Shown piece by piece: positions 1 through 5,725 of a stretch of 7,218 nucleotides of DNA. Where the stretch lies: NCBI GenBank assembly GCA_016177315.1, contig JACOVN010000090.1, positions 1-7,218 of the forward strand. The letters are read 5' to 3'. A program made the translations under genes and the position numbers. Within the stretch, counting starts at the first letter, position 1. The number at the start of each line of letters is the position of its first letter. The DNA comes from Candidatus Woesearchaeota archaeon (GTDB lineage Archaea; Nanobdellota; Nanobdellia; Woesearchaeales; UBA12501). The notes under the pieces are model-generated. The model saw only the letters and a program-made list of their open reading frames with translations. It was not told where the DNA came from and did not search any database.

Positions 1-51
1 GGCTTAGAGAGTAGCTGTATACAGGCAGTAGAGAGAGGCATTTAAAAGCTT

Positions 52-249
52 GTGCAAGACCCTAACAGCATGTTGCTCTACTTTGAAATAGGCGGAACAT
101 CCAGCTTTGGCGCATGGATTAAGCAGTTAGAAAGGCAGCGTCCAAACGTAAAATCTTACCCTGTAGGTAGCCTGAGTGATATTCAAACAGGCACATTGGA
201 AGTGGCACTCCAGTATGATGACGCAAAACGGTTTTCAGAGCTTGTGTAG
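52..249 (+). CDS. Unrecognised small protein or C-terminal remnant of an interrupted gene
   Basis: I do not recognise this protein. From the GTG at 52 it encodes 65 residues; from the ATG at 70 it encodes 59. It is soluble-looking, mixed charged and hydrophobic, and ends in TAG at 247-249, one base from the converging stop of the aminotransferase. The same frame is open from base 1 to a TAA at 43-45, and the residues on both sides read as plausible protein (a helix-like stretch ending ERGI, then KLVQDPNSM). This may therefore be the tail of a longer gene broken by one TAA. Alternatively, the TTTAAAAG at 41-48 lies about 26 nt before the ATG at 70 and could be a TATA box for a leaderless mini-gene. 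The sequence does not decide between these readings. Confidence 0.4.
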   Translation: MQDPNSMLLYFEIGGTSSFGAWIKQLERQRPNVKSYPVGSLSDIQTGTLEVALQYDDAKRFSELV

Positions 250-250
250 C

Positions 251-1609
251 TCAGCGTTTAATCCCCCTCACCACCTCCTGCAAAACATTGCAGGCCAAAT
301 CAATCTCCCTCTTGTTCACATTCAAAGGTGGAAGGAAGCGAATCCCCTTATAGCCGCAGCTCAGCAACAATAGCCCTTTTTTCAAGCATTCTTTCTTGAT
401 TTTGTCTCTATCCTTTTTTGTCAGGAAATCTGCCACAATCATCAATCCTATTCCGCGAACATCAAACAAGCAGCCTCTGCAATAATCATTAATCTCCCAG
501 AGCCTCTTCAGGAAATATTTCCCCATTTTCTCTGCATTCTTCAGCAATTTCTGCTTCTGGATAATTTCAATGGTTTTATAGCCAATGGCTGTTGCAATGG
601 CATTCCCTTCTCCCCAGGTAGAAGAGATTCTTGCCTCTTCTGTTGGGAAGAATCTTTTCTTGCCAATCGTTGCTCCTATTCGCAATGCTTTTCCCGCAGA
701 GATGATATCAGGCTTGCAATCAAAATGCTCAACAGCCCACCAAGTTCCTGTCCTTCCCATGCCTGCCTGAACTTCGTCAGAAATAATAGGAATATTGTTC
801 CTTCTCGCTATCTTATACACTTCTTGAATGAATTTTTTCTGGGGAATCTTATACCCTCCCTCCCCTTGTATCGGCTCCAGAATGATAAAGGCAACTTCCT
901 CTGGAGCAATCAACCCAATTTCCTTGTCCAGCCATTGCTCTAAGGCATTCATCAATTTGTCTTTCCTGGACATCGTTTGCCAACCGCATTTGCAGATGTT
1001 CTGGCAGATGCAGTACGGCAAGGAAATGATCTTGGGAATCTGCGGATACCATTTTCTATGAGGCAATTTGGATCGGTTTAAGGATAAAGCCCCAAGGGTT
1101 CTGCCATGGAAAGCTCCCTTGAAGCAAAATCCATAGCCATAATTTTTTCTGGTTGCATAACATAGTTTGATGGCATTCTCCACTGCCTCTGCCCCAGAAT
1201 TGGTGAAGTAGGATTTCTGGAAGCCAAACTGCCTGGTAATCTCTAATAATTTTTTGTGCAAATGACTAGGAGTTGGAATTTCCATTTTCGCAGGGTTTTT
1301 CCCATAGCCAGAAATAAAGTCAGAGCCAGCATACCGGTCAGGATCAATGCCTGCCAATCTCTTCGCTACTCCAATAAGTTGCGGATGGTTGTAGCCTAGG
1401 GCAGTAGTGGCGACATGGGAAGCAAAATCTAAAAAAACATTGCCATCCACATCGGTAAAGAAAGGCCCTATTGCAGGAGCTTTCCTATCCCACACAATAA
1501 AGTCTTCATACGTAGATTGTGCTGCAAACTTCTTATGAAAGGCGAGCCATTTCCTTGTATTTGGGCCATAGAACTTTTTCACTGTAGGCTTGGCGTTGCT
1601 GCGTTGCAT
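251..1609 (-). CDS. Class III pyridoxal-phosphate aminotransferase (4-aminobutyrate/ornithine/lysine type)
   Basis: This 452-residue protein is a full-length fold-type I, class III aminotransferase, probably cytosolic. It moves an amino group, typically from the terminal position of a diamine or omega-amino acid, onto a 2-oxo acid through bound PLP. Family landmarks are in order: DVDGNVFLDF (53-62), NSGAEAVE (137-144) for phosphate binding, FHGRT (167-171), EPIQGEGG (245-252), SDEVQAGMGRTG (277-288) with D278 for the PLP ring nitrogen, and the Schiff-base lysine K307 in SAGKAL. STWGEGN (330-336) helps bind phosphate. A Cys-rich insert, C-x-C-x3-C-x-C at 200-208, is unusual, and the protein has twelve cysteines overall. 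The ATG lies 3 nt after the M42 gene's TGA and has no clear Shine-Dalgarno site, so translation is probably coupled. It is the last gene of the operon and stops with TGA. Substrate (GABA, ornithine, lysine or other) is undetermined; some archaeal relatives are racemases. Confidence 0.9.
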   Translation of the reverse strand: MQRSNAKPTVKKFYGPNTRKWLAFHKKFAAQSTYEDFIVWDRKAPAIGPFFTDVDGNVFLDFASHVATTALGYNHPQLIGVAKRLAGIDPDRYAGSDFISGYGKNPAKMEIPTPSHLHKKLLEITRQFGFQKSYFTNSGAEAVENAIKLCYATRKNYGYGFCFKGAFHGRTLGALSLNRSKLPHRKWYPQIPKIISLPYCICQNICKCGWQTMSRKDKLMNALEQWLDKEIGLIAPEEVAFIILEPIQGEGGYKIPQKKFIQEVYKIARRNNIPIISDEVQAGMGRTGTWWAVEHFDCKPDIISAGKALRIGATIGKKRFFPTEEARISSTWGEGNAIATAIGYKTIEIIQKQKLLKNAEKMGKYFLKRLWEINDYCRGCLFDVRGIGLMIVADFLTKKDRDKIKKECLKKGLLLLSCGYKGIRFLPPLNVNKREIDLACNVLQEVVRGIKR

Positions 1610-1612
1610 GGT

Positions 1613-2647
1613 TCACATCGTGCATACTTTTGGCGGATCCCTCAGGAAGTGATAGAGCAACTCGATGGTCCACTCAACATCCTTAAGGCTGGCAATCGTA
1701 ATAGTAGAATGGATGTTCCGTAATGCAACCCCGATGACCGTGGAAGGAATGCCCCCTTTCACCATCATAATTCTCGTGGCATCGGTGGTGCCAAAATCAT
1801 CCACCTTGAACTGCATCGGAATCTTATATTTTTTACTGGTGTGCTCGAAATGGTCGTTCAGGCATTTGTTGGAGATCATCTCAGAGTCTTTGACTGTTAC
1901 GCAAGGGCCTTTGCCGATACCAATGGTTGGGTCCTTTCTGGCATCCTCTGCATTGGTTGTGTCAATCGCCATCCCCCAGTCTGGCCTGATCAGTTCCACT
2001 GCTGTCTGTGCACCGTACAAACCAACCTCTTCCTGCACCGTAAAAACATAGTACATCTCTTGGCTGCTATCCTTCAGCTTCTTTGCCAATTCGATGAGGA
2101 TGAAACAGCCAGTTCTGTCATCCATGGCCTTTCCAGAGATAAACTCCCCATCACAGGTGAACTCCATGCCATGCATAGGAATCATATAGGTTCCCACCTT
2201 CACTCCAGCTTTTTCCAATGCCTCCTTACCCAGGCCTGTATCCACATACAAATCCTCCATTTTTGGCATCTTCTCGATAGGATAGGCCTCATGGAGATCG
2301 GGGAACGTGATGACACCCTTTCCACATACTCTCTTGTGCGCAAGAATAGCAACTCGTTGTCCAATCAAAGCAATAGGCTCTATGCTGCCGACGCAGGAGA
2401 AATAGATTTTTCCATCTTCAAGAATTTCTTTTACCATGATAGCCACTTCATCCATATGGGCCGCCAGCATAATCTTTTCCCCCTTGCCCTTCTTATGCGC
2501 CACTAAATTGCCAAATCGATCTATATAGACGTCATGGACATACTTCTTCATTTCCCGCAGGATAATATCCCTTACATGGTATTCATAGCCGCTTGGGCCA
2601 TAGGCATCGATGAGTTCTTTGAGCAATGCGGTGTCGAGCTTATGCAT
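1613..2647 (-). CDS. M42 family metallo-aminopeptidase (TET-type glutamyl aminopeptidase/endoglucanase-like)
   Basis: This 344-residue protein matches the normal length of M42 peptidases, which form large cytosolic tetrahedral complexes and remove N-terminal residues from peptides, often downstream of the proteasome. The expected active-site residues are all visible: H64 and D66 in AAHMDE, D176 in KAMDDRTG as bridging metal ligand, catalytic base E206 and metal ligand E207 in VQEEVG, D229 in AIDTT, and H313 in NIHST. The usual small beta-barrel dimerisation insert would span roughly residues 70-165. The start at 2647 is fixed by a strong Shine-Dalgarno site, AGGAGG (2655-2660 on this strand), 7 nt upstream. 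It lies 20 nt after the aldehyde dehydrogenase stop and 3 nt before the aminotransferase start, so it is the middle gene of an operon. The company suggests it feeds free amino acids to the two catabolic enzymes. The cleavage preference cannot be told from the sequence. Confidence 0.92.
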   Translation of the reverse strand: MHKLDTALLKELIDAYGPSGYEYHVRDIILREMKKYVHDVYIDRFGNLVAHKKGKGEKIMLAAHMDEVAIMVKEILEDGKIYFSCVGSIEPIALIGQRVAILAHKRVCGKGVITFPDLHEAYPIEKMPKMEDLYVDTGLGKEALEKAGVKVGTYMIPMHGMEFTCDGEFISGKAMDDRTGCFILIELAKKLKDSSQEMYYVFTVQEEVGLYGAQTAVELIRPDWGMAIDTTNAEDARKDPTIGIGKGPCVTVKDSEMISNKCLNDHFEHTSKKYKIPMQFKVDDFGTTDATRIMMVKGGIPSTVIGVALRNIHSTITIASLKDVEWTIELLYHFLRDPPKVCTM

Positions 2648-2654
2648 GTTGTAT

Positions 2655-2660
2655 CCTCCT
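2655..2660 (-). promoter_or_regulatory. Shine-Dalgarno site of the M42 peptidase gene
   Basis: On the minus strand this reads AGGAGG, within AGAGGAGG, and ends 7 nt before the ATG at 2647. It is the strongest ribosome binding site in the window. It lies in the 20-nt gap after the aldehyde dehydrogenase stop and indicates separate initiation inside a polycistronic message. Confidence 0.85.
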
Positions 2661-2667
2661 CTTATGT

Positions 2668-4164
2668 CTAATCCTCCTGGATTTGCGCTTTTTGAATTTT
2701 TCCAGAGTAGTCAATGGTAATGACCTTCATCTCCGTGTACGTTTCTAATGCCCCACCTATTCCTCCTGCCTCTCGATGGCCATTTCCGGTTCTCTTTACT
2801 CCGCCAAAGGGAGCTTGAATTTCTGCTCCAATGGTTGCGGTGTTGATATACACGATGCCTGCCTCCAATGCTCTGGCAGCATACTCTGCCCTGTTGACAT
2901 CCCTGGTGAAAATCGCAGAGCTCAAGCCATACTCCACACCATTGGCAATTTTTATGGCATGCTCAAAGTTGTCTGCCTTCATTAATGCAACAACAGGACC
3001 AAAAATCTCTTCACAAGCAATCACGTGCTTTGGTTTTACATTGTCATAAATCGTTGGCTGAAAGAAATGGCCATACTTGCACTCTCCTTGTGTATGCCTT
3101 TTTCCACCGCAGAGCATCCTTACTTTGTCTCTCTTTTTTGCAATGTCGATGTATTTTTCTACCTTTTTTACAGCATCTTCATTGATCAAAGGCCCCATTT
3201 CAATGCCTTTCTTCAATCCATTGCCAATTTTTAATTTCCTTGCCCTCTTGACAAACTTTTCCCTAAATGTGTTATAGACTTTTTTGTGAATGACAACTCT
3301 GGAAGCTGCGGTGCATCGCTGCCCGGTGGTGCCAAATCCTGCCCAGATACAGCCATCTACTGCTAGGTCAATATCTGCATCATCCATGACAATAACAACA
3401 TTCTTTCCTCCCATTTCCAGGCAGTGCTTGATGAATTTCGGAGCAACAATCTCTGCAACATGCCTTCCCACAGCAGAGCTGCCAGTAAAGCTAATGCCAT
3501 TTAGGCCATTATGATTAATTAATGCTTCTCCTGCTTCACTGCCATAGCCATGCACCAGATTCAAAACTCCAGGAGGAATACCAATTTCATCAAATAAAGA
3601 AACAAATTCTGCTGCACAAGCTGCAGTGTAATTAGAGGGCTTGAAGACAACAGTATTTCCACAAACCAATGCTGGAAAGATTTTCCAGGCAGGAATGGCA
3701 ACAGGAAAATTCCAAGGAGTTATTAAGGCAAAAACTCCAACAGGCTCTCTCACAGTTCTAATGGATTTATTCCTTAATTCTGATGGCATGGTCTGGCCAT
3801 GCAATCTCCTTCCCTCTGCTGCCATATAGTAAGCCATATCAACAGCCTCTTGAACATCCCCATGGCCTTCTTTCTTGACTTTTCCCATCTCCCTGGTTAC
3901 CAGGTCTCCTAGTTTGGTCTTTCTCTTCCTCAATAACTCTGCGACCTCAAAAAGAAGTTCTCCTCTCTTCGGAGCAGGGATAGCTTTCCACTTTGAAAAG
4001 GCTTTTTTTGCAGCTCTGACCGCATGATCCACATCTCGAGCATCGGAGCGAGGGAAAATACCAACAATATCCTTTGTATTCGCAGGATTGAGACTCTTGA
4101 AGGTTTTTCTAGAAACAGCAGTAACCCATTTGCCATTAATGTAGTTCAAGTATTGCTTTGGCAC
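2668..4164 (-). CDS. NAD(P)-dependent aldehyde dehydrogenase, probably semialdehyde dehydrogenase
   Basis: This 498-residue protein is a complete member of the ALDH superfamily, oxidising an aldehyde to its carboxylic acid with NAD(P)+. The canonical landmarks are present: TPWNFP (149-154) with the oxyanion N152, FKPS (174-177) with K175 for the cofactor ribose, FTGS (226-229), the general base E250 in LEMGGKN, the nucleophile C284 in GQRCTA, and EEIFGP (385-390). The C-terminal stretch with GAEI, PFGGVKRTG and NGHREAG (446-467) resembles ALDHs that act on amino-acid-derived semialdehydes, such as aminoadipate or glutamate semialdehyde and related substrates. Next to a class III aminotransferase, a semialdehyde substrate is the best inference, not a proven one. 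Initiation is at GTG; GAGGTG at 4173-4178 on this strand lies 8 nt upstream and supports that start. It is the first gene of the operon and ends with TAG. Confidence 0.92.
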   Translation of the reverse strand: MPKQYLNYINGKWVTAVSRKTFKSLNPANTKDIVGIFPRSDARDVDHAVRAAKKAFSKWKAIPAPKRGELLFEVAELLRKRKTKLGDLVTREMGKVKKEGHGDVQEAVDMAYYMAAEGRRLHGQTMPSELRNKSIRTVREPVGVFALITPWNFPVAIPAWKIFPALVCGNTVVFKPSNYTAACAAEFVSLFDEIGIPPGVLNLVHGYGSEAGEALINHNGLNGISFTGSSAVGRHVAEIVAPKFIKHCLEMGGKNVVIVMDDADIDLAVDGCIWAGFGTTGQRCTAASRVVIHKKVYNTFREKFVKRARKLKIGNGLKKGIEMGPLINEDAVKKVEKYIDIAKKRDKVRMLCGGKRHTQGECKYGHFFQPTIYDNVKPKHVIACEEIFGPVVALMKADNFEHAIKIANGVEYGLSSAIFTRDVNRAEYAARALEAGIVYINTATIGAEIQAPFGGVKRTGNGHREAGGIGGALETYTEMKVITIDYSGKIQKAQIQED

Positions 4165-4172
4165 CGGCTTTC

Positions 4173-4178
4173 CACCTC
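4173..4178 (-). promoter_or_regulatory. Shine-Dalgarno site deciding the GTG start of the aldehyde dehydrogenase
   Basis: The minus strand reads GAGGTG, complementary to the anti-Shine-Dalgarno tail of archaeal 16S rRNA, 8 nt before the GTG at 4164. This supports GTG as the true initiation codon. Confidence 0.75.
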
Positions 4179-4211
4179 TCTTTTACCCTTTCTCTATCGT
4201 TTAAGAGGGCA

Positions 4212-4228
4212 CTCTTTTTAATATTTTC
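4212..4228 (-). promoter_or_regulatory. Archaeal BRE/TATA promoter of the ALDH-M42-aminotransferase operon
   Basis: On the minus strand this reads GAAAATATTAAAAAGAG: a purine-rich BRE-like element followed by a TATA-like core centred near 4219. Transcription starting about 26 nt downstream (near 4193) would give a leader of about 29 nt containing the GAGGTG ribosome binding site. A 17-bp match with one mismatch recurs at 4688-4704. No other promoter is apparent within the three-gene operon. Confidence 0.6.
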
Positions 4229-4279
4229 TGTTTGAGAATTCCCATTTCCTCGCAGAGAAGGCGCATGAGTGAAGAGAGC

Positions 4280-4666
4280 TTAGGCCGGTTGGAATACATT
4301 AATAGCAACGTACGTATCTTCTCCTTCAAATTTTTCAATATCAACACTATACGAAAACCCATTCCGCGTCATGAACAGCCCATTACCCACAGCTTCTTTC
4401 CATCCATGAGCTGTTAATTGTTGTCTGTAATATTCTATGACCTGATCAGGAGAGTCTGGTGTTGTAAACGAGGCCCAGCAATTACCTCCATTATTTTTTG
4501 GTTGTAATGGAATATTGCCATAATGGGGGAATTCTGAAAATGCTGCTTTTTCTTTCATAGTGCAGGTAAATCCCCAGGAATAGATAGTTAAATACAATAT
4601 CAACCAAACTAACAAAATGATTGAGAAAAGAATGGAGAACGCCATCCATCTTTTATTGATTTTCAT
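4280..4666 (-). CDS. Small membrane-anchored protein of unknown function
   Basis: This 128-residue protein is not recognised by name. Residues 1-8 are basic, followed by a single hydrophobic helix (about 9-29) and then a soluble domain of about 100 residues, presumably outside the cytoplasm. There is no lipobox; the segment looks like an uncleaved signal anchor. In the soluble part, C35 and C63 could form a disulfide. The run at 70-89 (PDSPDQVIEYYRQQLTAHGW) resembles a motif seen in many exported or anchored small proteins, in which a helix of the form VIxYYxxxLxxxGW is followed by beta strands. The ATG at 4664-4666 has no Shine-Dalgarno site but lies about 28 nt from a TATA-like core at 4691-4698, suggesting a leaderless message. 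It is monocistronic, ends in TAA, and lies 115 nt upstream of the operon's first gene in the same direction. Confidence 0.75.
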   Translation of the reverse strand: MKINKRWMAFSILFSIILLVWLILYLTIYSWGFTCTMKEKAAFSEFPHYGNIPLQPKNNGGNCWASFTTPDSPDQVIEYYRQQLTAHGWKEAVGNGLFMTRNGFSYSVDIEKFEGEDTYVAINVFQPA

Positions 4667-4687
4667 GATATGAATCTTTTGGTGGCT

Positions 4688-4704
4688 CTCTTTTTAATGT
4701 TTTC
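4688..4704 (-). promoter_or_regulatory. Archaeal BRE/TATA promoter of the membrane-anchored protein gene
   Basis: The minus strand reads GAAAACATTAAAAAGAG, one mismatch from the operon promoter at 4212-4228. The TATA-like core is centred near 4694, about 28 nt before the ATG at 4666, which fits a leaderless transcript. It shares a 108-nt divergent intergenic region with the plus-strand toxin promoter. Confidence 0.55.
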
Positions 4705-4744
4705 GTTTAAGGGCTTAGTTACGGTGTTTTCTGGCAACACAATC

Positions 4745-4753
4745 TTTTTATAA
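4745..4753 (+). promoter_or_regulatory. TATA box of the RelE-like toxin frame
   Basis: TTTTTATAA is centred about 25 nt before the ATG at 4775. No Shine-Dalgarno site lies between them, so the transcript is probably leaderless. The promoter appears intact even though the reading frame is interrupted. Confidence 0.6.
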
Positions 4754-4774
4754 CCATAGACACGAATGTAGTAT

Positions 4775-5074
4775 ATGTACGAAATCTATGCGACGAATAC
4801 CTTCAAGGAGATTTACGCTTCCTTAGATAAGAACGAGAGAGACTGGATAGATAAGATTAAGGAAAAATGCAAGGAGTATCCCACTGGTAAACCGTTAGGG
4901 TACGCATAGTTCCGCGAAAAGAAATACCTTGACAAGCGATTGTACTTTCTTATTGACGAAGAGCACAAGAAGATACTGTTCGTCTCGTTCTCATCCAAAA
5001 AGGAGCAGCAGGAGGTTATTAACTTCGTGAAATGGAACATGCGGGAACTATTAGAGTATCTGAGAAAACTCTAG
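4775..5074 (+). pseudogene. RelE/ParE-family toxin interrupted by an in-frame TAG
   Basis: The frame has 99 sense-length positions plus a terminal TAG, but codon 45 (4907-4909) is also TAG. Without it the protein would be a typical small archaeal RelE/ParE-like toxin, whose family members cleave mRNA on the ribosome or target gyrase. Before the break it has an amphipathic N-terminal helix pair (about 8-35) and the turn KPLGYA. After it come FREKKYLDKRLYFLI, the strand KKILFVSF, and the helix KKEQQEVINFVKWNM, all as expected for the family. Codons stay sensible across the break with no frameshift, so the lesion is a single base, most simply TGG (Trp) to TAG before FREKK. The truncated 44-residue product would lack the core sheet and should be inactive. 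Several nearby genes end in TAG, which argues against routine read-through. A sequencing error or recent mutation is possible. Confidence 0.75.
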
Positions 5075-5208
5075 AATTTACTTACACGACCATGTCGAAG
5101 ATCTTCTAAACTCAATTTTAGCTGTACGAGAGCGTCATCTGCAATTTTTGCCTTTTTCTTGAGCAGTTCGTATTCCTCTCTCGCAATTATTACTGTATCG
5201 GCATCCAT
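5071..5208 (-). CDS. RelB-like antitoxin, convergent with the RelE-like toxin
   Basis: This 45-residue protein is read from the ATG at 5206-5208 to a TAG at 5071-5073. It has a short N-terminal strand (DTVIIA), then the pattern REEYELLKKKAKI and a C-terminal helix ending SLEDLRHGRVSKF. This is the layout of small archaeal RelB-type antitoxins, which bind and neutralise RelE-like toxins; the EEYELLKKKA and LEDLRxGR stretches are the characteristic parts. TATATAAA, preceded by a GCGAAA BRE-like stretch, is centred about 26 nt before the ATG, so the message is probably leaderless. No in-frame ATG, GTG or TTG lies between the upstream TAG stop and this ATG. Family members are normally upstream of and co-directional with the toxin. 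Here the gene faces its presumed partner, and the two share the CTAG at 5071-5074. Identification rests on pattern recognition. Confidence 0.72.
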   Translation of the reverse strand: MDADTVIIAREEYELLKKKAKIADDALVQLKLSLEDLRHGRVSKF

Positions 5209-5230
5209 GAGGACATTATTTCTTTCCTTA

Positions 5231-5246
5231 TTTATATATATTTCGC
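5231..5246 (-). promoter_or_regulatory. BRE/TATA promoter of the antitoxin gene
   Basis: The minus strand reads GCGAAATA followed by TATATAAA (core 5231-5238), centred about 26 nt before the antitoxin ATG. This is a good archaeal promoter with leaderless spacing. Confidence 0.65.
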
Positions 5247-5293
5247 TGCTTCGGCATGTTGTACCTCTCTATCCCATTCCTCTTAAGGGGTTT

Positions 5294-5310
5294 CTCTTTT
5301 TAAGGGTTTC
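5294..5310 (-). promoter_or_regulatory. Third copy of the GAAA...TTAAAAAGAG promoter-like motif
   Basis: The minus strand reads GAAACCCTTAAAAAGAG, 15 of 17 bases like the copy at 4688-4704. It faces the antitoxin but lies nearly 90 nt from its ATG, and the closer TATA box at 5231-5238 is the better one for that gene. It could be a second antitoxin promoter, a promoter for a short RNA, or a coincidental AT-rich match. Confidence 0.3.
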
Positions 5311-5330
5311 GATTAAGATTTTCAATAAAC

Positions 5331-5338
5331 TTTATAAA
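5331..5338 (+). promoter_or_regulatory. TATA box of the Cys-containing coiled-coil protein gene
   Basis: TTTATAAA, within ACTTTATAAAG, is centred about 26 nt before the ATG at 5361, with no Shine-Dalgarno site between. This is ideal leaderless archaeal spacing, and it favours 5361 over the ATG at 5344, whose frame closes early. Confidence 0.7.
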
Positions 5339-5360
5339 GAATAATGCGCTATACTCTACT

Positions 5361-5678
5361 ATGCCAGAGTGCGGGTGTGATCTGCGAGAAATATGTGATG
5401 CCTATCAAGGGAGAGGGAAGTACGAACAGATTCTGAGACTGGATTTTAGACAGGGATGTGATACCGTTAGCCCTGAACAGTTGCAAGCCGGATTCTGTCC
5501 GATCTATGAATTGAATAATGCTGTTCTCCATGCTATCGAGCTGCAAGTGGACGGTATAAAGCAAAGTCTCGAAGGAATCCGGGGAAGCATAGAGAGGATG
5601 ACAGAGGAGACAAGAATACAGGCTGCAAAGGTTGAGGAAAGAAATGCAGGAATTCAAGAGATGGTTGATAGGATTTGA
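5361..5678 (+). CDS. Small hypothetical protein with N-terminal cysteines and C-terminal coiled coil
   Basis: This 105-residue protein is not recognised. The N-terminal half contains five cysteines (C4, C6, C12, C33, C46), the first three within nine residues as C-x-C-x5-C, a possible metal site or redox centre. From about residue 50 to the end it is a continuous helix rich in I, L, E, Q and R with heptad-like spacing, likely a parallel or antiparallel coiled coil. There is no signal peptide or membrane segment, so it is presumably cytosolic and oligomeric. The start is supported by the TATA box at 5331-5338. It stands alone, ending in TGA about 110 nt before the next gene, and is divergent from the antitoxin gene. 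The two share a 152-nt promoter region, but nothing in the sequence links them functionally. Confidence 0.72.
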   Translation: MPECGCDLREICDAYQGRGKYEQILRLDFRQGCDTVSPEQLQAGFCPIYELNNAVLHAIELQVDGIKQSLEGIRGSIERMTEETRIQAAKVEERNAGIQEMVDRI

Positions 5679-5725
5679 TTTCTAGTTTCTTAATGTGGTA
5701 TTTACTGGTTCTAAGAAATAACAAA

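Noticed and set aside
1841..2506. A 221-codon plus-strand open frame
   Set aside because: It lies entirely antisense to the M42 peptidase, whose active-site motifs prove the minus-strand reading. The translation is Cys/His-rich low-quality sequence with no promoter.
4813..5040. A 75-codon minus-strand frame across the toxin region
   Set aside because: It is a Ser/Phe-rich antisense translation of the toxin frame with no promoter or ribosome site. The plus-strand reading matches a known family.
4775..5074. TAG in the toxin as pyrrolysine or general amber recoding
   Set aside because: TAG ends the ALDH, antitoxin, nuclease-like and radical SAM genes with normal C-termini, and the predicted residue at this site is aromatic. 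No Pyl machinery is in the window, although the rest of the genome is unseen.
5075..5360. CRISPR, tRNA or box C/D RNA in the spaces among the small genes
   Set aside because: There are no spaced direct repeats, no cloverleaf-like arms, and no paired C and D boxes. The non-coding parts are explained by promoters.
5349..5657. A 102-codon minus-strand frame opposite the coiled-coil gene
   Set aside because: The plus-strand gene has a well-placed TATA box and a coherent coiled-coil protein. The antisense product looks like a shadow.
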